DNA from: Clostridiales bacterium
Lineage (GTDB): Bacteria; Bacillota; Clostridia; Lachnospirales; Lachnospiraceae
Reading direction: 5' to 3'
DNA length: 64,000 nucleotides
Assembly (NCBI GenBank): GCA_019424245.1
Contig: JAHYZV010000005.1
Coordinates: forward strand, 82,112-146,111
Positions 24,675-33,255 of the stretch are shown here, one piece after another. A program made the position numbers and the translations under genes. Position 1 is the first letter of the stretch; the number at the start of each line of letters is the position of its first letter. The notes beneath the pieces were generated by a model. The model was not told where the DNA came from. It saw only the letters and a program-made list of their open reading frames with translations, and did not search any database.

Positions 24675-27305
24675 TTATTTCTCTTCCGCAATCGCAGCCT
24701 GTGCTGCAGCAAGTCTTGCAATAGGTACTCTGAATGGTGAGCAGCTCACATAATCAAGACCAATCTTGTGGCAGAATGCAACTGATGAAGGATCTCCACC
24801 ATGCTCTCCACAGATACCTATGTGAAGATTCGGATTAACCGGTCTTCCAAGCTTTATTGTCATCTCCATAAGCTTACCTACACCATTCTGGTCAAGCTTT
24901 GCAAATGGATCATTCTCAAATATCTTAGATTCATAGTATGCATTAAGGAACTTACCAGCGTCATCTCTTGAGAATCCGAATGTCATCTGTGTAAGATCGT
25001 TAGTACCAAAGCAGAAGAAATCAGCTTCCTTGGCAATCTCATCAGCAGTAAGTGCAGCTCTTGGAATCTCAATCATAGTACCAACCTCATATTCAAGGTC
25101 GATTCCTGCTGCCTTAATCTCTTCATCTGCTGTCTCAACAACAGTCTTCTTTACATACTTTAATTCCTTAACCTCACAGATAAGCGGAATCATAATCTCC
25201 GGCTTAACATTCCAGTCAGGATGTGCCTTCTTAACATTGATTGCAGCTCTTATAACAGCTCTTGTCTGCATCTTGGCAATCTCTGGATATGTTACTGCAA
25301 GACGGCATCCTCTGTGTCCCATCATTGGATTAAACTCATGAAGACTTGCAATAATATTCTTAATAGTCTCTACTGACTTGCCCTGTGATTCAGCTAACTT
25401 CTTAATATCTTCTTCCTCTGTAGGAACAAATTCATGAAGAGGTGGATCAAGGAATCTGATAGTTACCGGATTGCCTTCAAGTGCCTCATAAAGTGCTTCG
25501 AAATCTCCCTGCTGATATGGCAGAATCTTATCCAGTGCTGCTTCTCTTTCTTCTACAGTATCAGAACATATCATCTCTCTGAATGCTGCAATTCTGTCCT
25601 CTTCAAAGAACATATGCTCAGTACGGCAAAGTCCTATACCTTCTGCTCCAAGTTCTCTTGCCTTCTTGGCATCCTTAGGAGTATCTGCATTAGTACGAAC
25701 CTTTAACTTTCTGTACTTGTCTGCCCACTCCATAACTCTTTCAAACTCTCCTGCAATCTTGGCATCAACCGTAGGAATCTGTCCATCATATATGTTGCCT
25801 GTTGTACCATCAATAGATATATAATCTCCTTCATGGTATTCCTTGCCTGCAAGTGTGAACTTCTTATTAGCTTCATCCATTGCAATATCACCACAGCCAG
25901 ATACACAGCAGGTTCCCATACCTCTTGCAACAACCGCTGCATGGCTTGTCATACCTCCTCTTACAGTAAGAATACCCTGTGAAGCCTTCATACCTGTAAT
26001 ATCTTCTGGCGATGTCTCAAGTCTTACAAGAACAACCTTCTCTCCTCTTGCATTCCACTCTTCTGCGTCTTCTGCTGAGAAAACAATCTTACCACATGCA
26101 GCGCCAGGAGATGCTCCAAGACCTCTTCCTGCTGGAGTTGCAGCCTTAAGTGCAGCTGCATCAAACTGAGGATGAAGAAGTGTATCAAGATTACGAGGAT
26201 CAATCATTGCAACTGCTTCCTTCTCTGTTCTCATCCCCTCATCTACAAGGTCGCATGCAATCTTTAATGCTGCCTGTGCTGTTCTCTTACCATTACGTGT
26301 CTGTAACATGAACAGCTTGCCATGCTCTACTGTAAATTCCATATCCTGCATATCTCTGTAATGTTCTTCCAGAGTTGCACACACATCCTTAAACTGCTCA
26401 AATGCTTCCGGGAACTTCTCACTCATTTCCTGAATATGCATTGGAGTTCTTACTCCGGCAACAACATCTTCACCCTGTGCGTTAGTAAGGAACTCTCCAA
26501 AAAGTCCTTTAGCACCAGTTGCAGGATCTCTTGTAAATGCAACACCAGTTCCACAGTCATCCCCCATATTACCAAATGCCATAGACTGTACATTAACTGC
26601 TGTTCCCCAAGAATAAGGAATATCATTATCTCTTCTGTATACATTAGCTCTTGGGTTGTCCCATGAACGGAATACAGCTTTTATAGCTCCGTATAACTGT
26701 TCCTTAGGATCATCTGGGAAATCCTTGCCAATCTTAGACTTATATTCAGCCTTAAACTGTGTTGCAAGCTCCTTAAGATCATCTGCTGTAAGCTCTACAT
26801 CAAGCTTAACCCCTCTCTCATCCTTCATCTTGTCAATAAGCTCTTCGAAATATTTCTTACCAACTTCCATAACTACATCTGAATACATCTGGATAAATCT
26901 TCTATAACAATCCCATGCCCATCTTGGATTGCCGGATTTCTGTGCAATTACATTAACAACATCCTCATTAAGTCCAAGATTAAGAATAGTATCCATCATA
27001 CCCGGCATAGAAGCTCTCGCTCCAGAACGAACAGAAACTAAAAGTGGATTCTCCATATCTCCAAACTTCTTGCCTGTAATCTGTTCCATCTTCTCGATAT
27101 GTTCGTTAATCTGTCCCATGATCTCATCATTGATTTCTCTACCATCCTCGTAATACTGGGTACAAGCTTCCGTGGTAATAGTAAACCCCTGTGGAACCGG
27201 AAGACCAATATTAGTCATCTCTGCCAGATTCGCACCTTTACCACCAAGAAGCTCACGCATATCTGCGTTACCCTCTGTAAACAAATACACCCATTTCTTT
27301 CCCAT
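24675..27305 (-). CDS. ppdK: pyruvate, phosphate dikinase
   Basis: PPDK interconverts pyruvate, ATP and phosphate with PEP, AMP and PPi; in Clostridia it works in glycolysis or PEP supply. At 876 residues it is full length: N-terminal ATP-grasp part (LGGKGANLAEMTNIGLPVPQGFT), swivelling phosphohistidine domain (GGMTSHAAVVARGMGTCCVSG) and the PEP/pyruvate TIM barrel (EGIGLCRTEHMFF, PMMGHRGCRLAV, FGTNDLTQMTFGFSRDD, CGEHGGDPSS). GGAGG precedes the ATG. It is a single-gene unit. Confidence 0.98.
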   Translation of the reverse strand: MGKKWVYLFTEGNADMRELLGGKGANLAEMTNIGLPVPQGFTITTEACTQYYEDGREINDEIMGQINEHIEKMEQITGKKFGDMENPLLVSVRSGARASMPGMMDTILNLGLNEDVVNVIAQKSGNPRWAWDCYRRFIQMYSDVVMEVGKKYFEELIDKMKDERGVKLDVELTADDLKELATQFKAEYKSKIGKDFPDDPKEQLYGAIKAVFRSWDNPRANVYRRDNDIPYSWGTAVNVQSMAFGNMGDDCGTGVAFTRDPATGAKGLFGEFLTNAQGEDVVAGVRTPMHIQEMSEKFPEAFEQFKDVCATLEEHYRDMQDMEFTVEHGKLFMLQTRNGKRTAQAALKIACDLVDEGMRTEKEAVAMIDPRNLDTLLHPQFDAAALKAATPAGRGLGASPGAACGKIVFSAEDAEEWNARGEKVVLVRLETSPEDITGMKASQGILTVRGGMTSHAAVVARGMGTCCVSGCGDIAMDEANKKFTLAGKEYHEGDYISIDGTTGNIYDGQIPTVDAKIAGEFERVMEWADKYRKLKVRTNADTPKDAKKARELGAEGIGLCRTEHMFFEEDRIAAFREMICSDTVEEREAALDKILPYQQGDFEALYEALEGNPVTIRFLDPPLHEFVPTEEEDIKKLAESQGKSVETIKNIIASLHEFNPMMGHRGCRLAVTYPEIAKMQTRAVIRAAINVKKAHPDWNVKPEIMIPLICEVKELKYVKKTVVETADEEIKAAGIDLEYEVGTMIEIPRAALTADEIAKEADFFCFGTNDLTQMTFGFSRDDAGKFLNAYYESKIFENDPFAKLDQNGVGKLMEMTIKLGRPVNPNLHIGICGEHGGDPSSVAFCHKIGLDYVSCSPFRVPIARLAAAQAAIAEEK

Positions 27306-27366
27306 AACAAAACCTCCATAATTTAATATTCAGTTATTTAAGTAGTATATTTCTTAGCTTGTTAAA

Positions 27367-27395
27367 ATTATAACATAGTAATCGTTTTCGTGCAA
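27367..27395 (-). promoter_or_regulatory. promoter of ppdK
   Basis: On the minus strand TTGCAC, 17 bases, TATAAT: near-consensus, in keeping with a highly expressed gene. Confidence 0.8.
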
Positions 27396-27441
27396 CCATA
27401 AATGTATTTATTTTAATACAATTTTATATACAAGCCTTACA

Positions 27442-27494
27442 TTTACAGAATATGCTTAATATGGGAAAATATTAATGCTGTACTAAATAGTACA
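27442..27494 (+). promoter_or_regulatory. promoter with palindromic operator before the DUF4250 gene
   Basis: TTTACA, 17 bases, GAAAAT, then at the expected transcription start a perfect inverted repeat TGTACTA-AA-TAGTACA (27479-27494). The position over the start point suggests a repressor site. Confidence 0.55.
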
Positions 27495-27539
27495 ACAATA
27501 GAACCATCACTGAAAACACAATATAAGGAGGATTTTTCT

Positions 27540-27710
27540 ATGCCTAAAGACCCTGTTATGCTTTTAAGCTTTGTCAATACACAACTTCGAGACAATTACA
27601 ATACATTAGAGGAACTGTGCAAATCTTATATGGTTTCAGAAAAAGAGATAACTGATAAGTTAAAGACAATTAATTATGAATATAATACTGAAAAGAACCA
27701 GTTTATCTAG
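27540..27710 (+). CDS. DUF4250 family small protein
   Basis: A 56-residue protein starting MPKDPVMLLSFVNTQLRD and ending YNTEKNQFI. This is the DUF4250 family of small Clostridia proteins, whose function is unknown. The helix-rich middle (LEELCKSYMVSEKEITDKLKTI) resembles a small helix-turn-helix fold. An excellent AAGGAGG lies 8 bases before the ATG, and the upstream region holds a promoter and palindrome. It has no cotranscribed partner. Confidence 0.88.
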   Translation: MPKDPVMLLSFVNTQLRDNYNTLEELCKSYMVSEKEITDKLKTINYEYNTEKNQFI

Positions 27711-27992
27711 TTCTGTAATATGTCTTAATCTGATTATTGATTCGTTGTTCATTATACCTATAGGTAGTCGCATTATCACTTGATTTATAGGACATATCCA
27801 GGCAGAATCCTTATTCAACATTCACTTTTTCTTCCAATCTGCCTATAGATAAACTTCCTCGTGCCTGCCTGATAGGTATATTCCTGCAATTTCATGTATT
27901 TCTGCCTGAAATTTGCCTATATAGATTGATTATTTATTGTTCTTATAGGAACACGCAGAAGTAAGTTCCTGAACAGAAACAGACTTTTCCAT
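27711..27992. repeat. non-coding stretch with scattered short repeats
   Basis: No gene is seen on either strand. The stretch repeats variants of CTATAGG and of CTGCCT/AGGCAG: ACCTATAGGT (27756-27765, palindrome), TTATAGGAC (27785), CAGGCAG (27799), CTGCCTATAG (27839), GTGCCTGCCTGATAGG (27861), TCTGCCTG (27901), TTGCCTATATAG (27913) and CTTATAGGAA (27942). GGCAGA (27801) can pair with TCTGCC (27839). It may be a structured RNA, a protein-binding array or decayed sequence. Confidence 0.5.
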
Positions 27993-28036
27993 AAAATAAA
28001 AGCAATGCCAGTATCCACTCTTCCCAGCATTGCTTT
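27993..28036 (-). terminator. terminator of the Rpn-family gene
   Basis: AAAGCAATGC (27999-28008) pairs with 28027-28036; on the minus strand it is followed by TTTTATTTTATGG. Confidence 0.85.
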
Positions 28037-28062
28037 ATCTTTATATATTATATTGTCAGCTA

Positions 28063-28956
28063 TCACTCCATATCCGGACACTTGTATCCCGCATTAATCA
28101 TATTAGCTCGCAGCTTTTCTACACTTATTCCAAGCTTTTGTGCACCCTTTTCCATACTTATGCTCTTATCTTCGACCAGTGAATATATCATCTGGTTGCC
28201 GCCAAGACTAAGTCCTTCTTCTCTTCCCTTCTGAAGTCCTTTCTCAATTCCCCTGTCTTCAAGCCTCTGCGCTACATCACACATATTGCTCACCCCTTCC
28301 TTATCTGACAATATCTCTTCATATCTGTTATCCCCTGTCATAACTGATAAAAACTTTAGTATCTCATCCACGTGCTTAATTGTTGTCTTATCATCTGGTA
28401 TGTAATCTTTGTTCTTTCTCTTGTTCACAAAGAAATTAGCAACTATCTTATAATCACTTGTAAACTTTGCTATCTGTTCATCTGTCAGCCACGCTATCTC
28501 AAATACATTAGCTTTAGTGTCATTAACATACTTATCCAGATTATCCGGAACTTTAATCAGAGACTTAAGATTCTTTGGTGCTGTCCATTTTCTGTCTGTA
28601 CCATAATACAGCACCATCGTTATTACCGGCACTATTGTTTTCTTATCATATTGTCCTCTGTATGAAGCACCTTCATATCCCGATATCCTTGCTGGCATTC
28701 TTTTCTCAACCTTTGTCTGATTCTCTATGCCATACAGGACTATGTCTGTACCTCCTCTTTTCCAATACTTAGCAATATCGCGTTCCTGTTCATGAACTTT
28801 TCCATCTTCAGCCTTATATTGTGAGTGAACTGTCGTATTAACAAGTTCATTCTCTTCAACCTCCGACTCCCCATCAAATAACAGTACATTAACAATATCC
28901 GCAAATATATCATTATTATCTTCCAGTACCTTTTGTGTTATATCTTTCTCTTTCAT
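28063..28956 (-). CDS. Rpn-family PD-(D/E)XK nuclease/transposase-like protein
   Basis: A 297-residue protein with the Rpn-family N-terminal layout: DIFADIVNVLLFDG, HEQERDIAKYWKRGGTDIVLYGIENQTKVEKRMPAR (acidic plus E-N-Q core) and YRGQYDKKTIVPVITMVLYYG. The C-terminal part has the charged coiled stretch EDRGIEKGLQKGREEG usual in the family and a last segment (SMEKGAQKLGISVEKLRANM) resembling a helix-turn-helix. Role in Clostridia unknown. No clear ribosome site is seen before the ATG. It has a near-consensus promoter with a palindrome abutting its -35 box, so expression is probably controlled by a repressor or activator. Confidence 0.83.
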   Translation of the reverse strand: MKEKDITQKVLEDNNDIFADIVNVLLFDGESEVEENELVNTTVHSQYKAEDGKVHEQERDIAKYWKRGGTDIVLYGIENQTKVEKRMPARISGYEGASYRGQYDKKTIVPVITMVLYYGTDRKWTAPKNLKSLIKVPDNLDKYVNDTKANVFEIAWLTDEQIAKFTSDYKIVANFFVNKRKNKDYIPDDKTTIKHVDEILKFLSVMTGDNRYEEILSDKEGVSNMCDVAQRLEDRGIEKGLQKGREEGLSLGGNQMIYSLVEDKSISMEKGAQKLGISVEKLRANMINAGYKCPDME

Positions 28957-29003
28957 TCACATACAAGCAGTCTGTCATGAATCTTTAACCATAAATCATT
29001 TTT

Positions 29004-29047
29004 AATATACAATTAATATAAGTTTTTGTCAATACCGCAATTGCGGT
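29004..29047 (-). promoter_or_regulatory. promoter and palindromic operator of the Rpn-family gene
   Basis: On the minus strand TTGACA, 17 bases, TATATT. One base upstream of the -35 box lies the perfect 14-base palindrome ACCGCAATTGCGGT (29034-29047). Confidence 0.7.
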
Positions 29048-29102
29048 TTGCTTATAAAGCATGCTGTCAGAAATTCAAAGAATAAATTGCTGGTTTGCTT
29101 TC

Positions 29103-29150
29103 AAAAAGCCTACTAAACTTGCATTACACAATAGTTTAGTAGGCTTTTAT
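29103..29150 (-). terminator. terminator of clpB
   Basis: AAGCCTACTAAAC (29106-29118) pairs perfectly over 13 bases with 29134-29146; T runs follow on both strands. Confidence 0.9.
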
Positions 29151-29164
29151 TTCAATATCAGGCC

Positions 29165-31768
29165 TTATCCCTCAACAGCCCTCGCGGCGGCTCTGGCTGT
29201 CAGCTTTCCATCTACAAGGTCAATAACAATATCATCCCCTGTATTGATATTGCCTGCAAGTATTAACTTGGCTGCCAGTGTCTCAACTGTCTTCTGGACA
29301 TATCTCTTAAGCGGTCTTGCACCATACATTGGGTCAAATCCGTTTTCAACTATGAAATCCTTGGCTGCATCTGTAAGAACAATCTCAAGCTCTTTATCTG
29401 CAAGTCTCTTGTTAACATCTGCAACAAGAAGATTGATAATATTGCTGATATTATCCTTAGTAAGAGGCTTGAACATAATTATCTCATCAAGACGGTTAAG
29501 GAATTCAGGTCTGAAATGATTCTTTAAATCACCCATAACAGCTTCCTCTGCCTCTGGCTTAATTGAGCCATCAGGATTGATGCCTTCAAGCAGATATGAA
29601 GAACCAATGTTACTTGTCATTATGATTATAGTGTTCTTAAAATCCACAGTTCTTCCCTGTGAATCAGTGATACGGCCATCATCAAGTACCTGTAAGAGGA
29701 CATTAAATACATCTGGATGTGCTTTCTCAACTTCATCAAAAAGAACAACTGAATATGGTTTTCTTCTTACAGCTTCTGTAAGCTGTCCACCTTCATCATA
29801 ACCTACATATCCTGGAGGCGCTCCGATAAGTCTGGATACTGAATACTTCTCCATATACTCGGACATATCAAGTCTTACTATATTAGATTCATCATCAAAC
29901 AGACTCTCAGCCAGTGCCTTTGCAAGCTCTGTCTTACCTACACCTGTAGGTCCTAAGAACAGGAATGAACCAATTGGCTTAGTCGGGTCTTTAATACCAG
30001 CCTTAGACCTTATGATTGCCTCTGTTACCTTAGTAACACCTTCATCCTGACCGATAACTCTCTTGTGGAGCTGTTCATCAAGATTAAGAGTTTTCTGTCT
30101 TTCAGACTCACTTAACTTGCTAACCGGAATACCAGTCCATCTTGATATAATCTTAGCAATCTCTTCCTCTGTAACACTTTCATGGACAAGGCTCATATCT
30201 CTGTTACTTGACTTCTTTTCAGCTTCTTCCAAAGCCTTCTGTGCCTGTGGAAGCTTACCATACTGAAGCTCTGCTGCCTTATTAAGATCATATTCTCTCT
30301 TAGCCTGTGCTATCTGGGTATTAATCTGGTCAATCTCTTCCTTTAACTTACTTACCTGATCAACAGAAGATTTCTCGCTGTCCCATTTAGCTTTCTGGAT
30401 ATTGAAATCAGACCTTAATTCTGACAATTCTTTCTGTAATGCATCAAGTCTTTCCTTACTAAGATTATCAGTCTCCTTCTTAAGGGCAGCCTCCTCAATC
30501 TCAAGCTGCATAATCTTTCTTCTCTTCTCATCAAGTTCTGCCGGCATTGAATCAAGTTCAGTCTTAATCATTGCACATGCTTCATCTACAAGGTCTATAG
30601 CCTTATCTGGCAGAAATCTGTCTGAAATGTATCTGTCTGACAAAGTAGCTGCACTTACAAGTGCGCCATCTGTAATCTTAACTCCATGGAACACTTCGTA
30701 TCTGTCCTTAAGACCTCTAAGAATTGAGATAGTATCCTCAACTGTAGGTTCATCAACCATAACCGGCTGGAAACGTCTTTCAAGTGCCGGGTCTTTCTCA
30801 ATATACTCTCTGTGCTCATCAAGAGTTGTAGCACCTATACAATGAAGTTCACCACGGGCAAGCATTGGTTTTAACATATTACCTGCGTCCATAGCACCTT
30901 CTGTCTTACCTGCACCGACAATAGTGTGAATTTCATCAATAAACAGAATTATCTGGCCTTCAGATTTCTTAACCTCATCAAGTACAGCCTTAAGTCTTTC
31001 CTCAAATTCACCACGATACTTTGCACCTGCAACAAGTGCGCCCATATCCAGTGCAAAAAGCTTCTTATCCTTTAAGCCTTCTGGAACATCACCTCTCACA
31101 ATTCTCTGTGCAAGTCCTTCAACAACTGCTGTTTTACCAACACCAGGCTCACCAATAAGAACCGGATTGTTCTTAGTCTTACGGGAAAGGATTCTTATTA
31201 CATTTCTTATTTCATTATCTCTGCCGATAACCGGATCAAGCTTTCCATCCTTAGCTCTTTCTACAAGGTCAGTAGCATATTTGCTAAGAGTATCATAAGT
31301 TGCCTCCGGATTATCTGAAGTAACACTCTGATTGCCTCTTACTGTGGCAAGAGCTGATAAAAATGTTTCCCTGTTAATTCCATATGTCTTAAAAAGCTGC
31401 TTTATGCCCTTGTTAGGTGCTGCAATCATTGCAAGCATAAGATGCTCAACAGAAACATACGCATCGCCCATTCTCTTTGCTTCATCTTCTGCATTTACTA
31501 AAACCTTATTAAGATCATTGCTTACATAAAGCTGTACATTTCCTGAAACCTTATTCTTCTGGCTAAGCATAGTCTCAATATTCTTTATAAATGCATCCTT
31601 ATCAATTCCCATCTTCTCTATCAGGCTCGCGATAAGACTATCTTCTATAGTTAAGAGACTGTACAGAAAATGCTCCTGATCAATCTCCTGATTACCATAA
31701 TCGTAGGCAATCTTCTCGCACTGATTAACAGCCTCAATAGACTTCTGTGTAAATTTATTAATGTTCAT
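29165..31768 (-). CDS. clpB: ATP-dependent chaperone ClpB
   Basis: A 867-residue hexameric AAA+ disaggregase that works with DnaK to rescue aggregated proteins. The order is as in the family: N-terminal Clp repeat domain (to about 145), first AAA+ module with GEPGVGKTAVVEG, the coiled-coil middle domain (about 400-520, EIEEAALKKETDNL and onward) that separates ClpB from ClpA/ClpC, second AAA+ module with LGPTGVGKTELAKAL, and C-terminal GARPLKRYVQ. AAGGAGG precedes the ATG. Heat-shock control by HrcA is indicated by the CIRCE operator over its promoter. Confidence 0.98.
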   Translation of the reverse strand: MNINKFTQKSIEAVNQCEKIAYDYGNQEIDQEHFLYSLLTIEDSLIASLIEKMGIDKDAFIKNIETMLSQKNKVSGNVQLYVSNDLNKVLVNAEDEAKRMGDAYVSVEHLMLAMIAAPNKGIKQLFKTYGINRETFLSALATVRGNQSVTSDNPEATYDTLSKYATDLVERAKDGKLDPVIGRDNEIRNVIRILSRKTKNNPVLIGEPGVGKTAVVEGLAQRIVRGDVPEGLKDKKLFALDMGALVAGAKYRGEFEERLKAVLDEVKKSEGQIILFIDEIHTIVGAGKTEGAMDAGNMLKPMLARGELHCIGATTLDEHREYIEKDPALERRFQPVMVDEPTVEDTISILRGLKDRYEVFHGVKITDGALVSAATLSDRYISDRFLPDKAIDLVDEACAMIKTELDSMPAELDEKRRKIMQLEIEEAALKKETDNLSKERLDALQKELSELRSDFNIQKAKWDSEKSSVDQVSKLKEEIDQINTQIAQAKREYDLNKAAELQYGKLPQAQKALEEAEKKSSNRDMSLVHESVTEEEIAKIISRWTGIPVSKLSESERQKTLNLDEQLHKRVIGQDEGVTKVTEAIIRSKAGIKDPTKPIGSFLFLGPTGVGKTELAKALAESLFDDESNIVRLDMSEYMEKYSVSRLIGAPPGYVGYDEGGQLTEAVRRKPYSVVLFDEVEKAHPDVFNVLLQVLDDGRITDSQGRTVDFKNTIIIMTSNIGSSYLLEGINPDGSIKPEAEEAVMGDLKNHFRPEFLNRLDEIIMFKPLTKDNISNIINLLVADVNKRLADKELEIVLTDAAKDFIVENGFDPMYGARPLKRYVQKTVETLAAKLILAGNINTGDDIVIDLVDGKLTARAAARAVEG

Positions 31769-31840
31769 ACGATTACCTCCTTCTGCTGCAATGAAGTCTT
31801 AACTTCACTGTTTATTTATTGTTTTCCTCTTACAATTGAT

Positions 31841-31883
31841 GTTATACATCTCGTTGTTAGCACTGTCAAGAGGTGAGTGCTAA
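31841..31883 (-). promoter_or_regulatory. CIRCE operator overlapping the clpB promoter
   Basis: TTAGCACTG, 9 bases, GAGTGCTAA (31857-31883) matches the HrcA operator with one mismatch. On the minus strand TTGACA, 17 bases, TATAAC (31841-31869) overlaps it, so HrcA binding would block the promoter. Confidence 0.95.
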
Positions 31884-31895
31884 TGAATTTATTAA

Positions 31896-31926
31896 AAAAA
31901 TATAAAGCCAGCAAAATACTGGCTTT
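31896..31926 (-). other. hairpin with T tail upstream of clpB
   Basis: AAAGCCAG (31904-31911) pairs with 31919-31926 and on the minus strand runs into ATATTTTTTT. It terminates the upstream glycerate kinase transcript before the clpB promoter. Confidence 0.85.
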
Positions 31927-31977
31927 ACACTATAATAAATAATTAAATTATATATTTTTATCGCTTTATGTACCTTA

Positions 31978-33213
31978 TCAATCTGATATAAGCAGCACAG
32001 AAACATCATTAACATTTGTTCCCGTAGGTCCTGTTATAATAAGCCCCTCTGTTAGTTTCAAAGCATTATAAGCATCATTATTCTTAAGCACTTCAAATAT
32101 ATCTATTCCTTTATTCTTTAAAACTCCTGCTGTATCACCATCGCTATATCCACCTGCCGCATCCGTAGGTCCGTCTGTTCCATCGCTGCCTATACTGAAT
32201 ACTGCTGCATTTGACATTCCCTTAATACCTTCCGCTGCCGATAATGCAATTTCCTGATTTCTTCCGCCTTTACCATGTCCGGTAATATTAACAACAGTTT
32301 CTCCGCCTGCTATGTATGCCAGCTTCTTTCCTGACTTACAATGTGTCTTTGCTATAGATGCAAGAAAACTTCCGGCTTCTTTTGCCTGACAGCATAGCTG
32401 GTCAGTAAGCATTACTGGTTCATATCCATACTTTGAACATTCCCTTGATACTGCACTGCATAATTCACGCACACTTCCATTAATAAAAGTTGTTACATTA
32501 TCCAGTTTCTTCGGTGTCTCAATATCCATCAGCTTTTTTATATCTTCACTTATATTAAGATTATATTTTTCTACAATGTGCCATGCTTCTTCACATGTTG
32601 TTGTATCTGCACATGCCGGACCTGAAGCAATCATATCCAGTGGGTCACCAAGTATATCTGATAATACTATTGATAATACATGCGCCGGTTCACATAACTT
32701 TGCAAACCGTCCGCCCTTTACTTCTGATAAGCGTTTTCTTATCGTATTAATCTCAACAATATCTGCGCCGCATGCAAGTAACTGATTAGTTATATCCTGC
32801 AATTCTTCTCCTGTAATCTTCGGCTTCTCAAATAAAGCACTTCCTCCACCTGAAAGAAGAAAAAGCACTGTATCATTCTTATTGAGTCCGCTTACCATCT
32901 CAATAACTGCCTGTGTTGCTTTAAATGAATTCTCATCCGGAACAGGGTGGCCTGCCTCAAAACATTCTATTCTTTCAATCGGCTCTTTTACATGTCCATA
33001 CTTCGTTATTACAATTCCTTCATTTATTCTGTCTCCCAGACAGTCACTTGCCGCCTTTGCCATCTGCCATGCGGCTTTTCCTACTGCTACAAGAATAACT
33101 TTTCCATCAAATTTCCTGTCTTTAAGTGTTTTCTTAACTGCTTCATCCGGAAGAACTGCTTTAATTGCCGCATCAATTATATTATCTGCAACCGCTCTTA
33201 ATTCTTTATTCAT
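31978..33213 (-). CDS. glycerate 2-kinase (GckA/TtuD, MOFRL type)
   Basis: The 411-residue protein belongs to the MOFRL glycerate 2-kinases, which phosphorylate D-glycerate to 2-phosphoglycerate. Visible features are VAVGKAAWQMAKA, the glycine-rich LLSGGGSALFEKP, KRLSEVKGGRFA, VLSDILGDPLDMIASGP and the C-terminal GTDGPTDAAGG. The start at 33213 has AAGGAG upstream, only 42 bases after the reductase stop. With the adjacent tartronate semialdehyde reductase and GntP permease it makes a complete glycerate uptake-to-glycolysis route. Confidence 0.93.
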   Translation of the reverse strand: MNKELRAVADNIIDAAIKAVLPDEAVKKTLKDRKFDGKVILVAVGKAAWQMAKAASDCLGDRINEGIVITKYGHVKEPIERIECFEAGHPVPDENSFKATQAVIEMVSGLNKNDTVLFLLSGGGSALFEKPKITGEELQDITNQLLACGADIVEINTIRKRLSEVKGGRFAKLCEPAHVLSIVLSDILGDPLDMIASGPACADTTTCEEAWHIVEKYNLNISEDIKKLMDIETPKKLDNVTTFINGSVRELCSAVSRECSKYGYEPVMLTDQLCCQAKEAGSFLASIAKTHCKSGKKLAYIAGGETVVNITGHGKGGRNQEIALSAAEGIKGMSNAAVFSIGSDGTDGPTDAAGGYSDGDTAGVLKNKGIDIFEVLKNNDAYNALKLTEGLIITGPTGTNVNDVSVLLISD

Positions 33214-33255
33214 AAGATTCTCCTTCCTGACATTATAATAACCTGTCAACAACAT

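Noticed and set aside
27756..27962. CRISPR array
   Set aside because: The repeats are short, degenerate, in both orientations and not evenly spaced.
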